A stretch of DNA of 64,000 bases, taken from positions 5,657,648-5,721,647 of the forward strand of contig NW_004454166.1 in assembly GCF_000283155.1 (NCBI RefSeq), in the 5' to 3' direction. Position 1 is the first letter of the stretch; every line of letters begins with the position of its first letter. Origin of the DNA: Ceratotherium simum simum. Taxonomy: Eukaryota; Chordata; Mammalia; Perissodactyla; Rhinocerotidae. The notes under the pieces are model-generated. The model did not search any database. It was not told the DNA's origin and saw nothing but the letters and a program-made list of their open reading frames with translations. A program made the position numbers and the translations under genes. Below, piece by piece: positions 1 to 12,400 of this stretch.

Positions 1-1129
1 TTGAGCCTAATCCTAGTACCAAATCAAATTTTTTATCCTTGAGGTGAACCGATACTTATTAAATTGTCTTAAGAATAATTTCAACTTAGATTTTTTTTCC
101 CTTTGCCATATTTATCTGATATTCTCTCTGGTCATATATTTTAATATTGAGTGGATATTGCCATATACCCTTTAGCTGAGTCAGGCAGGGATGGGGGTTG
201 GGGGGAGCAGCAGGGACAACAATAAAATGAATTTAGAAATAATCAAATTTCCTGACAAAGGTTTCCCATCCAGTTATTTTGTTATGCAGGGAACTTAACA
301 AATATGAGAAATCTAATCCATCAGGTTCTTGAAAATAATGCCTTTCCAAAGTTGGAAAACAAATAGCTTTATTAGTGTTTATGACATGGAATAATGAAGG
401 CATGTTCTATAGCCCTCCTTCTAAGACTTTTATAAAAACTCCTGAGGTGATATGGATGATGATTACAGATATGGGAGTGAATGTGTATATGGGCATAGGT
501 AGGAATATAGATCTTGCAAAGTCACTACAACAGTAAGTACTCAATGAATAACTATTACAGCATTCTAATGAGATCCTGCAAATACCTACTTCATGGCAGC
601 TAGGATAAAACTCCCCAAGTGTGAACATGGCTGTATTAAAACAACCCATGATGTCATTTAGAACATATAGAACTGAGAACGTGAGGGCCAGAATACAACA
701 TGCTCTCAACTCTTTTGCTTATCCTTAATCTTTTTTTTTCCCTATTATAGAAAAAGGTTGAATTTCCTCAAATTACGAGCAAATGACCACATCAAAATCA
801 AATATGCAATAACTTCTATGATTGGAGTGGGAATGAGGGAACTAGTAGAATGGGAAGCCTAAGAAAATCTAATTTAAAAGAAGCAATGCTCAATATTAAA
901 ATAGTCTTCGGCATTTGCTGATGGTATTTGCAGAATGACCTGTGGAAATCTGTAATTGGCTCATTGGGTATACCCTGATCAATATGACGTCACCACTGTC
1001 TGGTTCACTCATTCCTAACAATGGTGCCTTTCCAAGATGTCGAGAGTTTGGTCACTTCCCACCAGAGTGGCTAGATAACAAATCATCAAGGAAAAAAGAG
1101 AAGGAGAGAATAGAATATTTATTATACAG

Positions 1130-1260
1130 GACGCTGGACTAGATGCTTTATATACATTATTTCAGTTAATCCACCCAACACCTTGTAAGGTAGGTTACAG
1201 TCCTAATTGTGCAGATGAAAAATCTGGTTCAAAATGGGATAAAGTAATTTTTCCCAAGGG
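1130..1260 (-). repeat. MIR SINE fragment, antisense
   Basis: The stretch carries the diverged reverse-complement MIR core, with a version of the 'ttacagatgaggaaactga' motif near 1208-1225 and the upstream 'catttatacattatttc' type block. It is an ancient mammalian-wide SINE and is heavily mutated. Confidence 0.5.
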
Positions 1261-1308
1261 GAAGGAGGGAGAGAGGGAAAGAAGGAAAGAGAGAAAAAGA
1301 GAAAGAAT
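1258..1308 (+). repeat. Purine-rich low-complexity tract
   Basis: This is almost uninterrupted A/G made of GGAA, GAGA and GAAA units. It is a simple-sequence, low-complexity tract. Confidence 0.85.
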
Positions 1309-1456
1309 GTTTACACACACGTACATAATTTGATTCAGGGAAGAAGATTTTATGCCCACTGTCTGATCTGTTTCCTGCTCATGTAATTAAAGCAAGTTAT
1401 TCAAAGCAGAGGGTTATTAGATTACAATCAAATGGAAATATCTTTAAAAGTCACTA

Positions 1457-2055
1457 TTTTTCTTTTTTATCTTTTTTTAAATTTTGAGATCATATTGGCT
1501 TATAATATTGTGTAATTTCAGGTGTACATTATTATATGTCAGTTTCCGTATAGACAGCGTTGTGCTCACTACCAAAAGTCTGGTTTTTACCCGTCACCAT
1601 ACATATGTGCCCCTTTACCCCTTTCGCCCTCCCCTCCACCTCCATCGCCCCTGGTAACCACTAGTCTGTTCTCCTTATCGATGTGTTTGTTTATCTTCCA
1701 CATATGAGTGAAATCGTACGGTGTTTGTCTTTCTCTGTCTGGCTTATCTCACTTAACATAATACCCTCAAGGTCCATCCATGTTGTTGCAAATGGCACGA
1801 TTCTTTCCTTTCTATGGCTGAGTAGCATTCCATTGTGTATATATACCACATCTTCTTTATCCATTCATCTGTTGGTGGGCACTTGGGTTGCTTCCATGTC
1901 TTGCAGATTGTGAATAATACTGCAATGAACATAGAGATGCATAAATCTCTTTGAATTGTTGATTTCACGTTCTTTGGATAAATACCCAGTAGTGGGATAG
2001 CTGGATCATGTGATATTTCTATTTTTAATTTTTTGAGACATCTGCATACTGTTTT
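1457..2055 (-). mobile_element. LINE-1 3' end with ORF2 C-terminus
   Basis: On the minus strand the translation between about 2055 and 1755 reads as the C-terminus of L1 ORF2p, with the family blocks RCLKKLKIE, DPAIPLLGIYPK and YSAIERKE. Below that lies an L1 3'UTR, ending at a T-rich tract near 1457 that is the antisense poly(A) tail. The element is 5'-truncated, the usual product of incomplete target-primed reverse transcription. The reading frame is still open over about 115 codons, so the copy is not among the oldest, but it has no ORF1, no reverse transcriptase and no promoter. Confidence 0.88.
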
Positions 2056-2694
2056 CTGTAGAAAAGTCAATGTTATTTTTCTTTGGCAAAGATAAGTCAT
2101 ACCTGTTTGTGACCCGCTACAGCTGGGGCAGAGTCTAAAGAATGGAAATTTTAACTGGCATCTGTCAGTTATATAGGTCTGCCTATATGCATTGGTAGGG
2201 CAAGTGTCTGTTCATCAGGGAATGTCAGAAGACCCCCCACCACCCAGAAATGAATCCTGCAGTTTGCCTATTGTGGTACATGAAATTCCCAATTGGGTCT
2301 CTGCATTGGGCTGAGGCATGGTTCCAGGAAGACTAATATTAAAGTAGAAATTTCTCATCCTGGAGGAGCATCAAATTCCTGTTTTCATAATCAATGACAC
2401 ATTGGTCCATTTGGGTCCATCATAAGCTAACAGAGACCTGGGTCCTGGGAGCATAAGCCAGGGACATTCAAATGAGGTCAGTCGGAGTTCAGCAGCCTGA
2501 GGTGCTGCTCATGAAGAAGGGGTGCTGGAGTAGGGAGGCAGCCAGCAGGCAGCATGTAAGTCTTGGAGAATTGGTGGAAACAGCATTGAAAGGGAAGGAG
2601 GATGGCTGGGTAAAGAAGAACTTGCTGCGTGCTTTCCCTCTTTCATTTTATGGCACCAGGATCTGGCCAGTTGCTTAAATCAAAAACCTGGAAG

Positions 2695-2860
2695 TCACCA
2701 TAAGCCATCTGGGAACATGTTAGAAATGTAGATTCTTAGGCCTCATCCCATCCCTAGGGAATCAGAAAATCTGGGGATGGAGCCTGATAATCTGTTTCAC
2801 GGCAAGTTATCCAGGTGATTCTGATGCATGCTCAAGTTTCAGAGCCACTGGTTTGGGCCA
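2695..2860 (+). mobile_element. Small hAT-type non-autonomous DNA transposon remnant
   Basis: It has the typical interior of a common mammalian hAT MITE: 'catctgggaacatgtta', a 'gattcttaggcc' block, and 'ccaggtgattctgatgcatgc' before a degraded 'agagccactgg' end. I recognise the family pattern, but the exact subfamily name is uncertain. Confidence 0.55.
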
Positions 2861-2939
2861 TTTAAATTTCTTACCCCGTTAAGTGGTCTCTCTACATCTT
2901 GTCTTGCAACTTGCCTCCATTCACCCCAACCTCGCAAAA

Positions 2940-3515
2940 ATGCCGTTGACAATTTTGAGATCTTTCAGGAGCAAAAAGTATGATCAAGTCATTTCCCTGC
3001 TTATAATCTTTCACTGCATCCCTAGTGTTCTCAACATAACCTACAAGGCCCTTTGTGATCTGAGGTCTTCTCATGTCTCCAGCCTCACCTTGTGCCACTC
3101 CGTCAGAAGGACCTCTTCTCTCACCAGGCTATGCTGAGGGCTTCACAGGCCCTCAGAAGGACAATGCGATACCTGGTCACAGTTCCTGTTCATGTGCTGC
3201 TCCTTTTGCCCAGAATATCCCATTGCTAACCTCTCACCATTAAAGCTGACAAATCCTACTCATCCCTCCGAATGCTGCTTCACAGTACCTCTTTACCCGT
3301 CCAGACAGCAAGCCACCTCTTCTTCCAGGCCCCCACTGAGCCTTCCACCCATGTCTTTTCTAGGCATTACCATATTACCATAATTACTCAAGTCTGTTCT
3401 TCCCATCAGTTTGTGATCCCTTGGAGAGCAGAGACAGTATCTTTTTCACTTTATATCAACAGCATATTGCAAAGTGCCTGGCACATAATAGGTTTTTAAT
3501 AAATGTTTTGTTTTG
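2940..3515 (+). mobile_element. L2 LINE 3' portion
   Basis: It contains the L2 sequence landmarks in order: 'tcatttccctgcttata' near 2990, 'aaggccctttgtgatctg' near 3047, and the 3' end block 'agtgcctggcacataatagg' followed by 'taataaatgttttg' near 3475-3510. It is an ancient element. Open frames here are chance remnants of the degraded L2 reverse transcriptase region. Confidence 0.8.
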
Positions 3516-4002
3516 CGGAAGAGCAAAGATCAAAGATAAACTTTGTTAAATCATAGATTTGCCTAAAATTGCTTCCGTAAATGCTGATTCTTAAATATTC
3601 ATTTGCCTCCTGTTTCATTAACTTTATTACCACTCTTCAGCTTAGTTCTAGGAAATTAAAGTGCATAAATAAGGCAATTTCTAAGGGCGAGTCAGAGAAG
3701 TCTATAATGACTTTTCCTAGAGGAGAGTTGGAGGTCGGGGAGGAGTCTAGTTATCTTAAGAAACGTAATGTACTATTTCTGAGTATGTGTGAATTAATTT
3801 TTTTTCATAAGAAGAAAAAAGTACTACTTGAAACAAAGGTCTTTTAAATGGAGATGTTTCCTTTGAAAAAAATTAAAATAAAATAAAGTAGTAATAAAAA
3901 TGTATTAGAAACATTATTGTTAAGAGTTTAATAGTCCTTTTTCCTAGCCCAGTAGCCACCAAAATACAGGCTATGCAATCGGCATTAGGAAATGACAATT
4001 GT

Positions 4003-4239
4003 AGGGGCCGGCCCTGTGGCTTAGCGGTTAAGTACGCACGCTCCGCTACTGGCGGCCGGGGTTCTGATCCCGGGCGCGCACTGATGCACTGCTTGTCAGG
4101 CCATGCTGAGGCCACGTCCCACATAAAGTGGAGGAAGACAGGCACAGATGTTAGCCCAGGGCTAGTCTTCCTCAGCAAAAAGAGGAGGATTGGCATGGAT
4201 GTTAGCTCAGGGCTGATCTTCCTCACAAAAAAAAAAAGA
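4003..4239 (+). mobile_element. ERE-family SINE, plus orientation
   Basis: It begins near GGGGCCGGCCCTGTGGC with a tRNA-like promoter region (A-box like GTGGCTTAGCGG, B-box like GTTCTGATCCC), then 'gctgaggcc', two 'gttag-ccagggct' style repeats and an A-rich tail. It is flanked by a perfect 13-bp target-site duplication, AAATGACAATTGT, at 3990-4002 and 4240-4252. The ERE family is known from horse and other perissodactyls, so this identifies the host lineage. Confidence 0.93.
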
Positions 4240-4637
4240 AAATGACAATTGTTTTCAGCGAACTATTCTAATTAAGCTGAAATGGCATGACTTTTCTCTT
4301 GCAGTTTATGTGATTATTCTAGAATTCATTACAAATAATATTTCTTAACACATACAATCAGCATTGCAAAAATGGCCAATGAAATAATAAAGCTAAAAAA
4401 AATAATGCCTTATGCTGTCAAGGATGAGAAAAAACTTGGGATTCTAACACATTTCTGGTGAGACTAAGTTGATATACCCCTTTTGTATAGCAATTTAACA
4501 GTATATGTAAATAGCCTTAAAAATGACTATCCTTTTGAACCCAAAATTCCACTTCAAATAATCTATCCTAAGGAAATGATCAGAGATGCAGATTAATTTT
4601 TATGGACTAAAATTATTTAATCAAAATATAAATTAGA

Positions 4638-4897
4638 GGGGCCAGCCCGGTGGCGTAGTGGTTAAGTTCGCGCACTCTGCTTCGGTGGCCCAGAGTTCGA
4701 AGGTTCAGATCCTGGGTGTGGACCTATGCACCGCTTATCAAACCATGCTGTGGCAGGCATCCCACATATAAAGTAGAGGAAGATGGGCAGGGATGTTAAC
4801 CCAGGGCCCATCTTCCTCAGCAAAAAGAGGAGGATTGGCAACAGATGTTAGCTCAGGGCTAATCTTCCTCACTAAAAAAACAAAACAAACAAAAATA
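4638..4897 (+). mobile_element. ERE-family SINE, longer subfamily
   Basis: It starts GGGGCCAGCCCGGTGGCGTAG and continues with 'gttcgcgcactctgcttcgg', the form of ERE whose body carries 'atcccacatataaagta' and the AGGAGGATTGGCAACAG segment. It is flanked by an 11-12 bp duplication, TATAAATTAGA, at 4627-4637 and 4898-4908. It is more diverged than the copy at 29192. Confidence 0.92.
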
Positions 4898-6784
4898 TAT
4901 AAATTAGAAATATCTAATAATGTAGTTTAAAAAAATAATGCTACCACCATAAGTTGCAACCTTAGAAAATGGTATTCTGAAAAATATTTAATGAAAGGGG
5001 AAATATTCAAGATATAATGTTACGTGAAAAAGTCAAGACACTATAAATCTATAATTATTTCAAAATAAAAAGGATACATTATATAAATGTGTATGTATTT
5101 GTGTGTGTTCGGGGTTGTATATATGTGTGTGTTTCCCATAGAAAAGAGATTGAAGGGAAATACACTAAAAGGTAACTATTGTCACTTTTGAGTTGTAGGA
5201 TAATGGATAAATAATTTTTATTTTTTGCTTTCTATTGTACTGTAATTTCCAATTTTTTATCATGACTATGTATAATTTTAGAATTAGAAAAAGAGCTGAA
5301 CATCCTTTTACAAAAAAAAAAGGGAGGGGTGTCAAAATAGAGGCTATCCAGAAGGATGGCCCAGTTCTTTAACATAGTCTTCAATGTAAAAAGCAGAGCT
5401 CAAAGTGGAACCCTGGCTCCCCAGTTCTTTGTCTTCTCTAGTCTGTGTGGCATAGACTTGAACAGAGAGCCCACTGCCCCATCTTAGAGATCCAAATTAA
5501 ATTTTAAGTGAGAAAATGGCAAGAATAGTGAAGTCAAAGGGAAAATATTCTAATTAAACCATCTCCTCCTGTAGATAAATGCTAATTGTGTTGACCTTGA
5601 CAGAGAAGACTGAATTCCTCTGATTCACAAATCCAACACTAAATTTTTTTCCCAAGCTTCTCATTATAAGGGAGATTCCTGGCCTCCCCTTTACGTATAA
5701 AACCCTCATAGCTAAACTCCTCTACTCATTTCTAGACTGTTGTATAAATTCTTCAGTTGTGTTTACACGATGTGGCAAGGGAGGAAAGGAATTGGCTGAA
5801 CCAGCAAATTTGGCCAACATTTTATAAAAACAAATGTAGTCAAATTAGTGACACATATTTAGATTTCTCCCTTCCCTCATTTTTTGCCTCTCCATCCTTT
5901 CCCTTCTTGTATCATTTCCTTTGGTATTGCATGAAATTGATAGCAACTTCAATAGCAACAACAATACACAGATTTATGTTATCAAGAGATAAACCCCTTC
6001 ATTCCTTTTCAGCAACAAAGACAAAAGAAGGAAGTCACATTTTTCCCCAAAATTCATGAAGATAAGTTCAGTTAAATTCTTTTCATTCACAAATATGCTT
6101 GAGTAAACATATTCTTGTAAATATCAATTATTAAATAGTAACTTTTTAATTTAATATTGAAAAGTAACGAATAAAAAGCATTAGAATTTGATGAGAGTTT
6201 TTGGTTTGTTTGCCATATAGAAGGAAAATTAAATTAACTTTCCCTTCCTGAATAAGTACTTTCTTTTAGGTTAAAGAAAAAAACTGATCCAAATATGGCA
6301 AGACTAGCCTGCATATTAGCACCTAAAATAGCCTGTCTTCTAGAAGCTATTTATTATGGGCTTTTCATTTGACATTGCATAGTTGCTCCATTATTACTTC
6401 TCATAAAAATGTAATTAAATTCCAGGCAAGTCTTACGCCATTTAGGTCGGGTCTAAGGATTAGGTAGCACCAGACAGACTAGAAAGTGCCAGGCTAAACA
6501 GTTAATTCATGTAACACGATTTAATTGCCATAAATTAAGTGTGATCTAAATGAAGCATGAATATTTTAAATGCAGTTTCAAAGGTCACAATGTTTTATGG
6601 TTGTAAGAATTGATAGCCTGAGACAAGCTTAATGTCAGCCTTTTCGAGAACTAGAAAATCCTTCTTAATTTTGAAAGTCATTTAAATGTACTTTATCTGA
6701 AAAGAGACTTTATTTGATTCAGTCAATCCATTTCTACTTGCATTTGGTATTTGTAATTAAATTTAAACTGGGGGACTGATTGTA

Positions 6785-7010
6785 TTCATTCAACCTTCGA
6801 CGAATAAGTTATTAGCCATCTACCATACACTAGACACTGATGAAGGTATTGAGGACATCTTAATGAACCAAATAGAACGAGGTTTGCCCTCACTGAGTTT
6901 ATATTCTAGTGGGGGTAGCCAGGCATTAAACAAAATAAGTAAGTAAATTATAGTGTTTGTTAGAAGATAAGCGCTATGGAGGAAGAATAAAGTAGGGAAA
7001 GGATATAGGG
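6785..7010 (-). mobile_element. L2-type LINE fragment, antisense
   Basis: It opens with the reverse complement of an L2 3' end ('attcattcaac' and a degraded 'accatacactagacactga'), then 'tgccctcactgagtttatattctagtgggg' type text and 'gataagcgctatggagga'. The family pattern is recognisable but diverged. Confidence 0.55.
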
Positions 7011-7934
7011 GGTTTGTGGAGGAAGACATGCAATTTGCAATGGGGAGGGCGAGGCTGTCCTACAATGAAAATTATTTAGAGTTGCCAGTGACTTCACAGC
7101 AGGGCAGAGCAATCAGGACAGTGACCATCCCAGGAGACCAGGTGCCCAGTGAACTAGGCCAGCTCCATGTGCTGATCGAGGAAGGTGAGTCTAAAAATAA
7201 GTTGCAGCAGCACCCAGGCACCCAACTTTAGTTCTGAGACAAGAGGCTAGACCATAAAAGAAAAATATCAAGAGCAGGGAAGGGGATGGAGATTTCTAAG
7301 CAGATGGAGATATTTCTAGAACTCAGAAACAGGAACCAGAGTTGAAGCTCAAGTACATAGATCAGGAGGAGAAAACCAGGATGGATCTTGGGGAAAAAAT
7401 GGCACCTCAGTTTCTGGACCCCATGAGCAGCCAAGCCACCAGACTTTGAGACTAAGATGTTTGGTACTTCCTACTAGGGGCCAGGATTAGAGATCCTGGG
7501 CGGAGTGGGTGGAGATCAAGGATGCAGGGAGAGGAGGGATGCTGAAGCTGGGAGTCTCGGTTGACCTGAAAGGCACAGCCAGGGATCAACTCTGCTCAGG
7601 TCTCAAAAAGTTGTGATGAGGCTGCTTTTGGTTGCCCTGCTCAGTGCAGAGAGCAAATCTGCTCCCCTCTGAGTGTCATCCTCAGTGAACCAGAGCATTA
7701 CAGATCCAGACAAGACTCCTGGCCCATGACTCTATAGGTTGCTCTAATTATCAAGAGGAAAGTTATTTAGTCAAAGGAGACTCTAGTGATCCTTTTCCAA
7801 GGACCCTCCCCAGCACCAGTGTTGAGCGGCTACACTCAAATAAAAGGACTAACTAAGCAGATTGCTGTTTTCTCCAGCACTTCGTGGGTTAGCCAATGCC
7901 AATTCACGGCACTTTAGTGAACTTAGTTGCTGTG

Positions 7935-8158
7935 AAGCAGTTTCTCAACCTCAGCATTATTGACATTTTGGCCCAGATCATTCTTTTCTGTATAGGGGTA
8001 GGGGACTGTCCTGTGCATTGTAGGATGTTTAGTAGCATCCCTGGCCTCTACCTGCCAGGTGCCAGTGGCACCCCGTCCCCCACTAGTGACAATCAAAACT
8101 GTCTCCGTACATTGCAAAATGTTCTCTAGGGGCAGGATCACCCTCAGCTGAGATCCAC
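7935..8158 (+). mobile_element. MER5A-type hAT-Charlie DNA transposon
   Basis: It runs from 'gcagtttctcaacctcagc' through 'attgacattttgg', 'ctgtcctgtgcattgtagg' and 'atgtttagtagcatccctgg' to 'ctgagatccacagc'. It matches the known MER5A element almost from end to end. It is non-autonomous and fossil. Confidence 0.88.
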
Positions 8159-9299
8159 AGCTATAAAAATTTAAGAAAATGAGTATAAGTCAAAGACTTA
8201 TTTTAAAAAGTTTTTGAGTATTTTTGCTATGCAAGATATTACACACACAAAATTAGACACAATAAGGTGCAAAAATACTATCTGAATATCAGAAATGACT
8301 CCCAACAATTGGTTGAGGACAAAGTTTTCTATACTGAAAAATAAAAGCAGTGTGGGTTTTGGAAACAATTTAAGTTATTACATCAGAACATAATAAAAGT
8401 GGTTAGGAAATGCATCGAGCAGAGGAAGCACCGCGGGTCACTATCCGTTAGTCACGAGCTGGGCTGGCAGCTGCCCTTTGGGACTTGATGCTACTCTGGT
8501 GGTGGGAATAGGGGTAGATTCAGATCATCAGCTTTGGATTTAGAAACTTAGAAACGTGAATCAGAAAGGGCAGAATTTGAGGTCTGTTATTTGGAAGTCC
8601 TCCAGGCTTTGATATGCCTGTGTTTAGAAACCTTGGTAGGTAAGGGCTCTAAAATCTTCCCTCTCCACATCTAATTTCTATCTAGGGTGTACTTCCTAGA
8701 CTTCTCTGCATCCACGTCCTCCATACCTTTTACTGTAAAATTATCATTGCCACTGGCAGACTTTTAGGATTCTTGTCACTATCAATCAGCATTTGGATCC
8801 ACGCTGCCTAGAGGAACTGAGAAGCAGATATTTAAAAACTAGCAGGGATGAAAGAGGAGTCAGAGATTTGAGAGAGGAAGCATGGAGGAGCTATCCTGAG
8901 AAAGGAGTAAAGAAGACACTCCTGTTGAGATAAAACCATGTCATCAAGAAGTCATGTGATTTATGCTTTGGAGAAATAAAAATGTACTTGTTTATTCTTT
9001 CACTTGTAAAAATATTTGGGGGTTTTCTAGCTGATCACCCATCATCCCTATTAAGTAATTATCCTTTATTTTCACTTATCATGATGAGCAGTTATAATAA
9101 TGATAAATATAGTGTATTTTTAAGAACCACCAGCTCATCAGATTGTAAAAGGTGTTTTATTAATACAGAGGATGAATAATATACAGAGTTGAATATTTGT
9201 TTGAGGTTGATAGAATTATGGGGTTCTTATCTCTTTCCTCTGTTTTAAAAATGAATTTATAATCAACTTATTTAAAATACTGAGAACATCTACATCCTT

Positions 9300-9460
9300 T
9301 AGTTATAAAAATAAGAGTAACTAATATCTACATAGATCTCACAATTTACAAAATATTTTTATAACTACTTCCTATGATTTGCATAATAACCCTGTGATGT
9401 AAGGATTATTTGAAACTCATTTTGCAGGTAAAGTAACTGAAGTTGAGATTAGTTGATTTA
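9300..9460 (-). repeat. MIR SINE fragment, antisense
   Basis: It shows the reverse-complement MIR order: 'tctcacaatttacaaaatatt', 'aataaccctgtgatgta', then 'attttgcaggtaaagtaactgaag'. It is an old and mutated copy. Confidence 0.55.
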
Positions 9461-9894
9461 AATATAGTCTATTCTTAGGATGAAAACCATGCCATCAAGA
9501 CAAGTAGACTGCTGTCAGACGTCAGTGTTTTCACCATGTCTGTAGGAGAAAGAAACCACAAGAATCTTGTTCTGTGAAGCCCTGAAATTAACTATCCAAG
9601 AAAGTGATATATTCAATTTTGTCAGAAACTTCTTTTTGAAGCATTAGATAATATTTGATGTATGTAGATCAATTTGCACCAATTGTGTTTGTATTGTACT
9701 AGAAAAAAAGTCAGATTCATTGCCAAAGTGATGAGAAAAGTGCCTCATTTAATGATGACATATCATAGGTATTCTATCATATTCTTGTTGGAAAATTGTT
9801 GGCTAAAAAATTCAGGAATTCTTGTTCTGTTGTGACAAGTGCGATACATTTAATCAGGGGCGTGCTCTAAATCCTTGCCCCTTCTTAGTGCCTC

Positions 9895-9928
9895 TGTGTG
9901 TGTGTGTGTGTGCACGCGCACGCACGTG
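9895..9928 (+). repeat. (GT)n microsatellite
   Basis: It is a run of about nine GT units that grades into GCAC/GCGC purine-pyrimidine alternation. It is potentially length-polymorphic. Confidence 0.9.
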
Positions 9929-10029
9929 CTACCAAACATAAGGAGCTAAAGTGCTTTCTTTGTGGCCTGATGCCTACACGTATTTTTTTAAGTACATGAA
10001 AATATAAGCTTAGAGGGTTATGATTAGGA

Positions 10030-10275
10030 GCATGGATTTAGAGCCATAGTTTTTAGTTTCTAATCCCAGCTGTTCTACTTATTAGCTGTATGAACTTGGT
10101 CAAGTTAATTGACGTCTCTGTGCCTCAGTTTCCTCATCTGTGAAATGTGGAGGTAATAATAGAGTCTACCTCATAGAGTTGTAGTGAGGAGGAATTGAAC
10201 TAATATTTCAAAGCATTTAGAACAATACCTAGTATATACTAAGCACAGTGTATTGGCTATCATTATTATTATCTT
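10030..10275 (+). repeat. MIR SINE, nearly full length
   Basis: It holds the MIR landmarks in order: 'gagcatggatttagagcca', 'gctgtatgaacttggtcaag', 'tgcctcagtttcctcatctg', 'tacctcatagagttgtagtg' and 'gcatttagaacaatacctag'. It is one of the best preserved MIR copies in the window. Confidence 0.9.
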
Positions 10276-11742
10276 ATTATTATTACCTAGGATCCATGGC
10301 AGTCTTAATCAAACATCTCATCAGCTCGGTACATCCTTGCAAGGAAATGGGATGAACATGGTAACTGCAGATAAATATCTTCATTAGGAAACTTCCAGTT
10401 TGAATAAAGCATGTTGAGAAAACATTTCACTCACTTTTCCTAAAGAAACGGTTGTTTCTGGAAGGAATGGTCTTCACATTTGAATTGAGAACACATTTGC
10501 AACAGCTAAATGACTTTCTCCAGTGAGATTTTCCACTGGGGATCTTAATGTGGCAAAAGAAAGCAAAAATGAACTATATTCATTTCTTTCTATCTTGTAT
10601 TTTATTTACAATGGTGATTTGATGAGAGATGCGCTCTAGAATTAAGAGTTGGTGATTGAATCAGAACGTACTTTGAGGAAACTGAACATAAGAATTCCTT
10701 CAGTGTTCCCCTTCCACTGTCGTAAATGACGTGGTGAACCTATGCCACTTGCTTGTACTTGATTGTGCAGAATAAAATTTTCATCAGTTTTCCAACTAAA
10801 ACAAAGGGCCAGGAACTGATTTGAGGGCAAGTTTCCTTGTTTCTTGAAGATCATAGGAGAAAAGCTACCACAAAAGATTCACAAAGCTGGTTAAATTTTG
10901 AAAACAAGAAAATGTTCAAGTATTCTCAATATCACACAACACAATAGTTCTTTAATTCTCTCTTTCATTGCATTGTTTTGCTCTACATAGACAAGAGAGC
11001 AGTCCTCTTGTAGAAATCTTTGATAAGAGGCTGGGAACATATGTTAAGGAAGGAGTAGAATTCCTCCCCCTTTTCAGAGAGTACTATTACCAACCTAACC
11101 CAGATAACTGGCTTTTGTGTCTTTTTCACTATCCTTTCTTTTTTAAAGTTCTATGTGTTAGTTTCTCCACATGAAAATGTGTAGAAGCCATGCTTTCATG
11201 TCCCCATGTATTAATACTCAAACTGACAACCATTGCAACTTCTCAGAACCAGAAGTGGGAGCATTTCTTTCAAAGATGTGCATGTCTAAGTAAAACTGTA
11301 CCCATCAGGATTTCCCAAGTTCATTATGACTTCCAGATTCATCGTGTGTCACGAATGTCCCCGGTAAAAAGTCTTTCTCGTGTATAGCATGAATCTTCAT
11401 ACTCTAATTTAAAGGGTTTTTTTTCACTCTTGCTGCCTTGAAAATGAAGAAAGCTTTGATTTCCAAATTTTGATTTAAAATTTTCCCGCCTCATGAGTCA
11501 CTTATGAAGTCTCAGTTTTCAGTTACTCTCTTTATTTGCTAGGTGCCTAGCACTATGCTGGATTTGTGAAGTTTATAAAAAAGGGACATGAGTCCTACAA
11601 CTCACATGCTAAATGTTTTGATGTCAACCCTGTGTTCAATAGAATCGGGGATGTGAGACACCAACATGCATAAGAAAATTTGCACAAGTTCTTTTGTTCT
11701 TTTTTCCTCTTCTCCTGTTAACCTTCTCTGAAGTTTCTTCAG

Positions 11743-11965
11743 CAATTCATTCATTGATTCCACAAATATCTATTAAATGTTTACTGTGTGCCAGGTTTGA
11801 CACTAGGTGCTTAGAAGACAATGTTAAGCAAAAATAGATGTGTTCTCTGCTGTTATAGAGCTTATGTGTTCTACTATTCTAATGGGAGAGATGGACATTA
11901 TTGAATAATCACACAAATGTAAAATTCCTACTGGGACAAGGGTTACAAAAAAGAGGTATAATGGT
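11743..11965 (-). mobile_element. L2-type LINE fragment, antisense
   Basis: It opens 'attcattcattgattcc' and 'tttactgtgtgccagg', then a 'gctgttatagagcttatg' block. This matches the antisense 3' end of L2-type elements. Confidence 0.55.
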
Positions 11966-12024
11966 ACCATACTAGTCTAAAATAGGAGTATTTTTTCCAA
12001 GAGCCTATGTAATATGTGATTATT

Positions 12025-12400
12025 TGTTTCTCCCTATTCACTATTTTTAATTGAGGTTTAAGTAACATATAGCATTATATTAGTTTCAAATGTACAACAT
12101 AATGATTTGATATTTGTATATATTGCAAAATGGTCACCACAGTAAGTCTAGTTAACATCCATCAACATACATACTTACAAAAGTTTTTTTTCTTGCGATG
12201 AAAGCTTTTAAGATCTACTCTCTTAGCAACTTGCAAATATGCAATACAATGTTATTAAATATAGTCACCATGCTATACATCACATCCCCATGACTTATTT
12301 ATTTTATAACTGGAAGTTGGTACCTTTTGACCCCCTTCACCCATTTTGTCCAGCCCCCTGCCTTTGGCACCCCCTACCTGTGGAAGTCACCCCTATTCAC
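12025..12400 (-). mobile_element. LINE-1 3'UTR fragment, antisense
   Basis: It carries antisense L1 3'UTR text: 'taattgaggtttaagtaac', 'tgtacaacataatgatttg', 'aatggtcaccacagtaag', 'tagtcaccatgctatacat' and a CCCC-rich stretch. The ORF2 part is absent. It belongs to an older L1 lineage than the copy at 1457. Confidence 0.75.

Noticed and set aside
1753..2100. 115-codon minus-strand open frame as a gene
   Set aside because: It is the C-terminal end of LINE-1 ORF2 and part of a 5'-truncated transposon.
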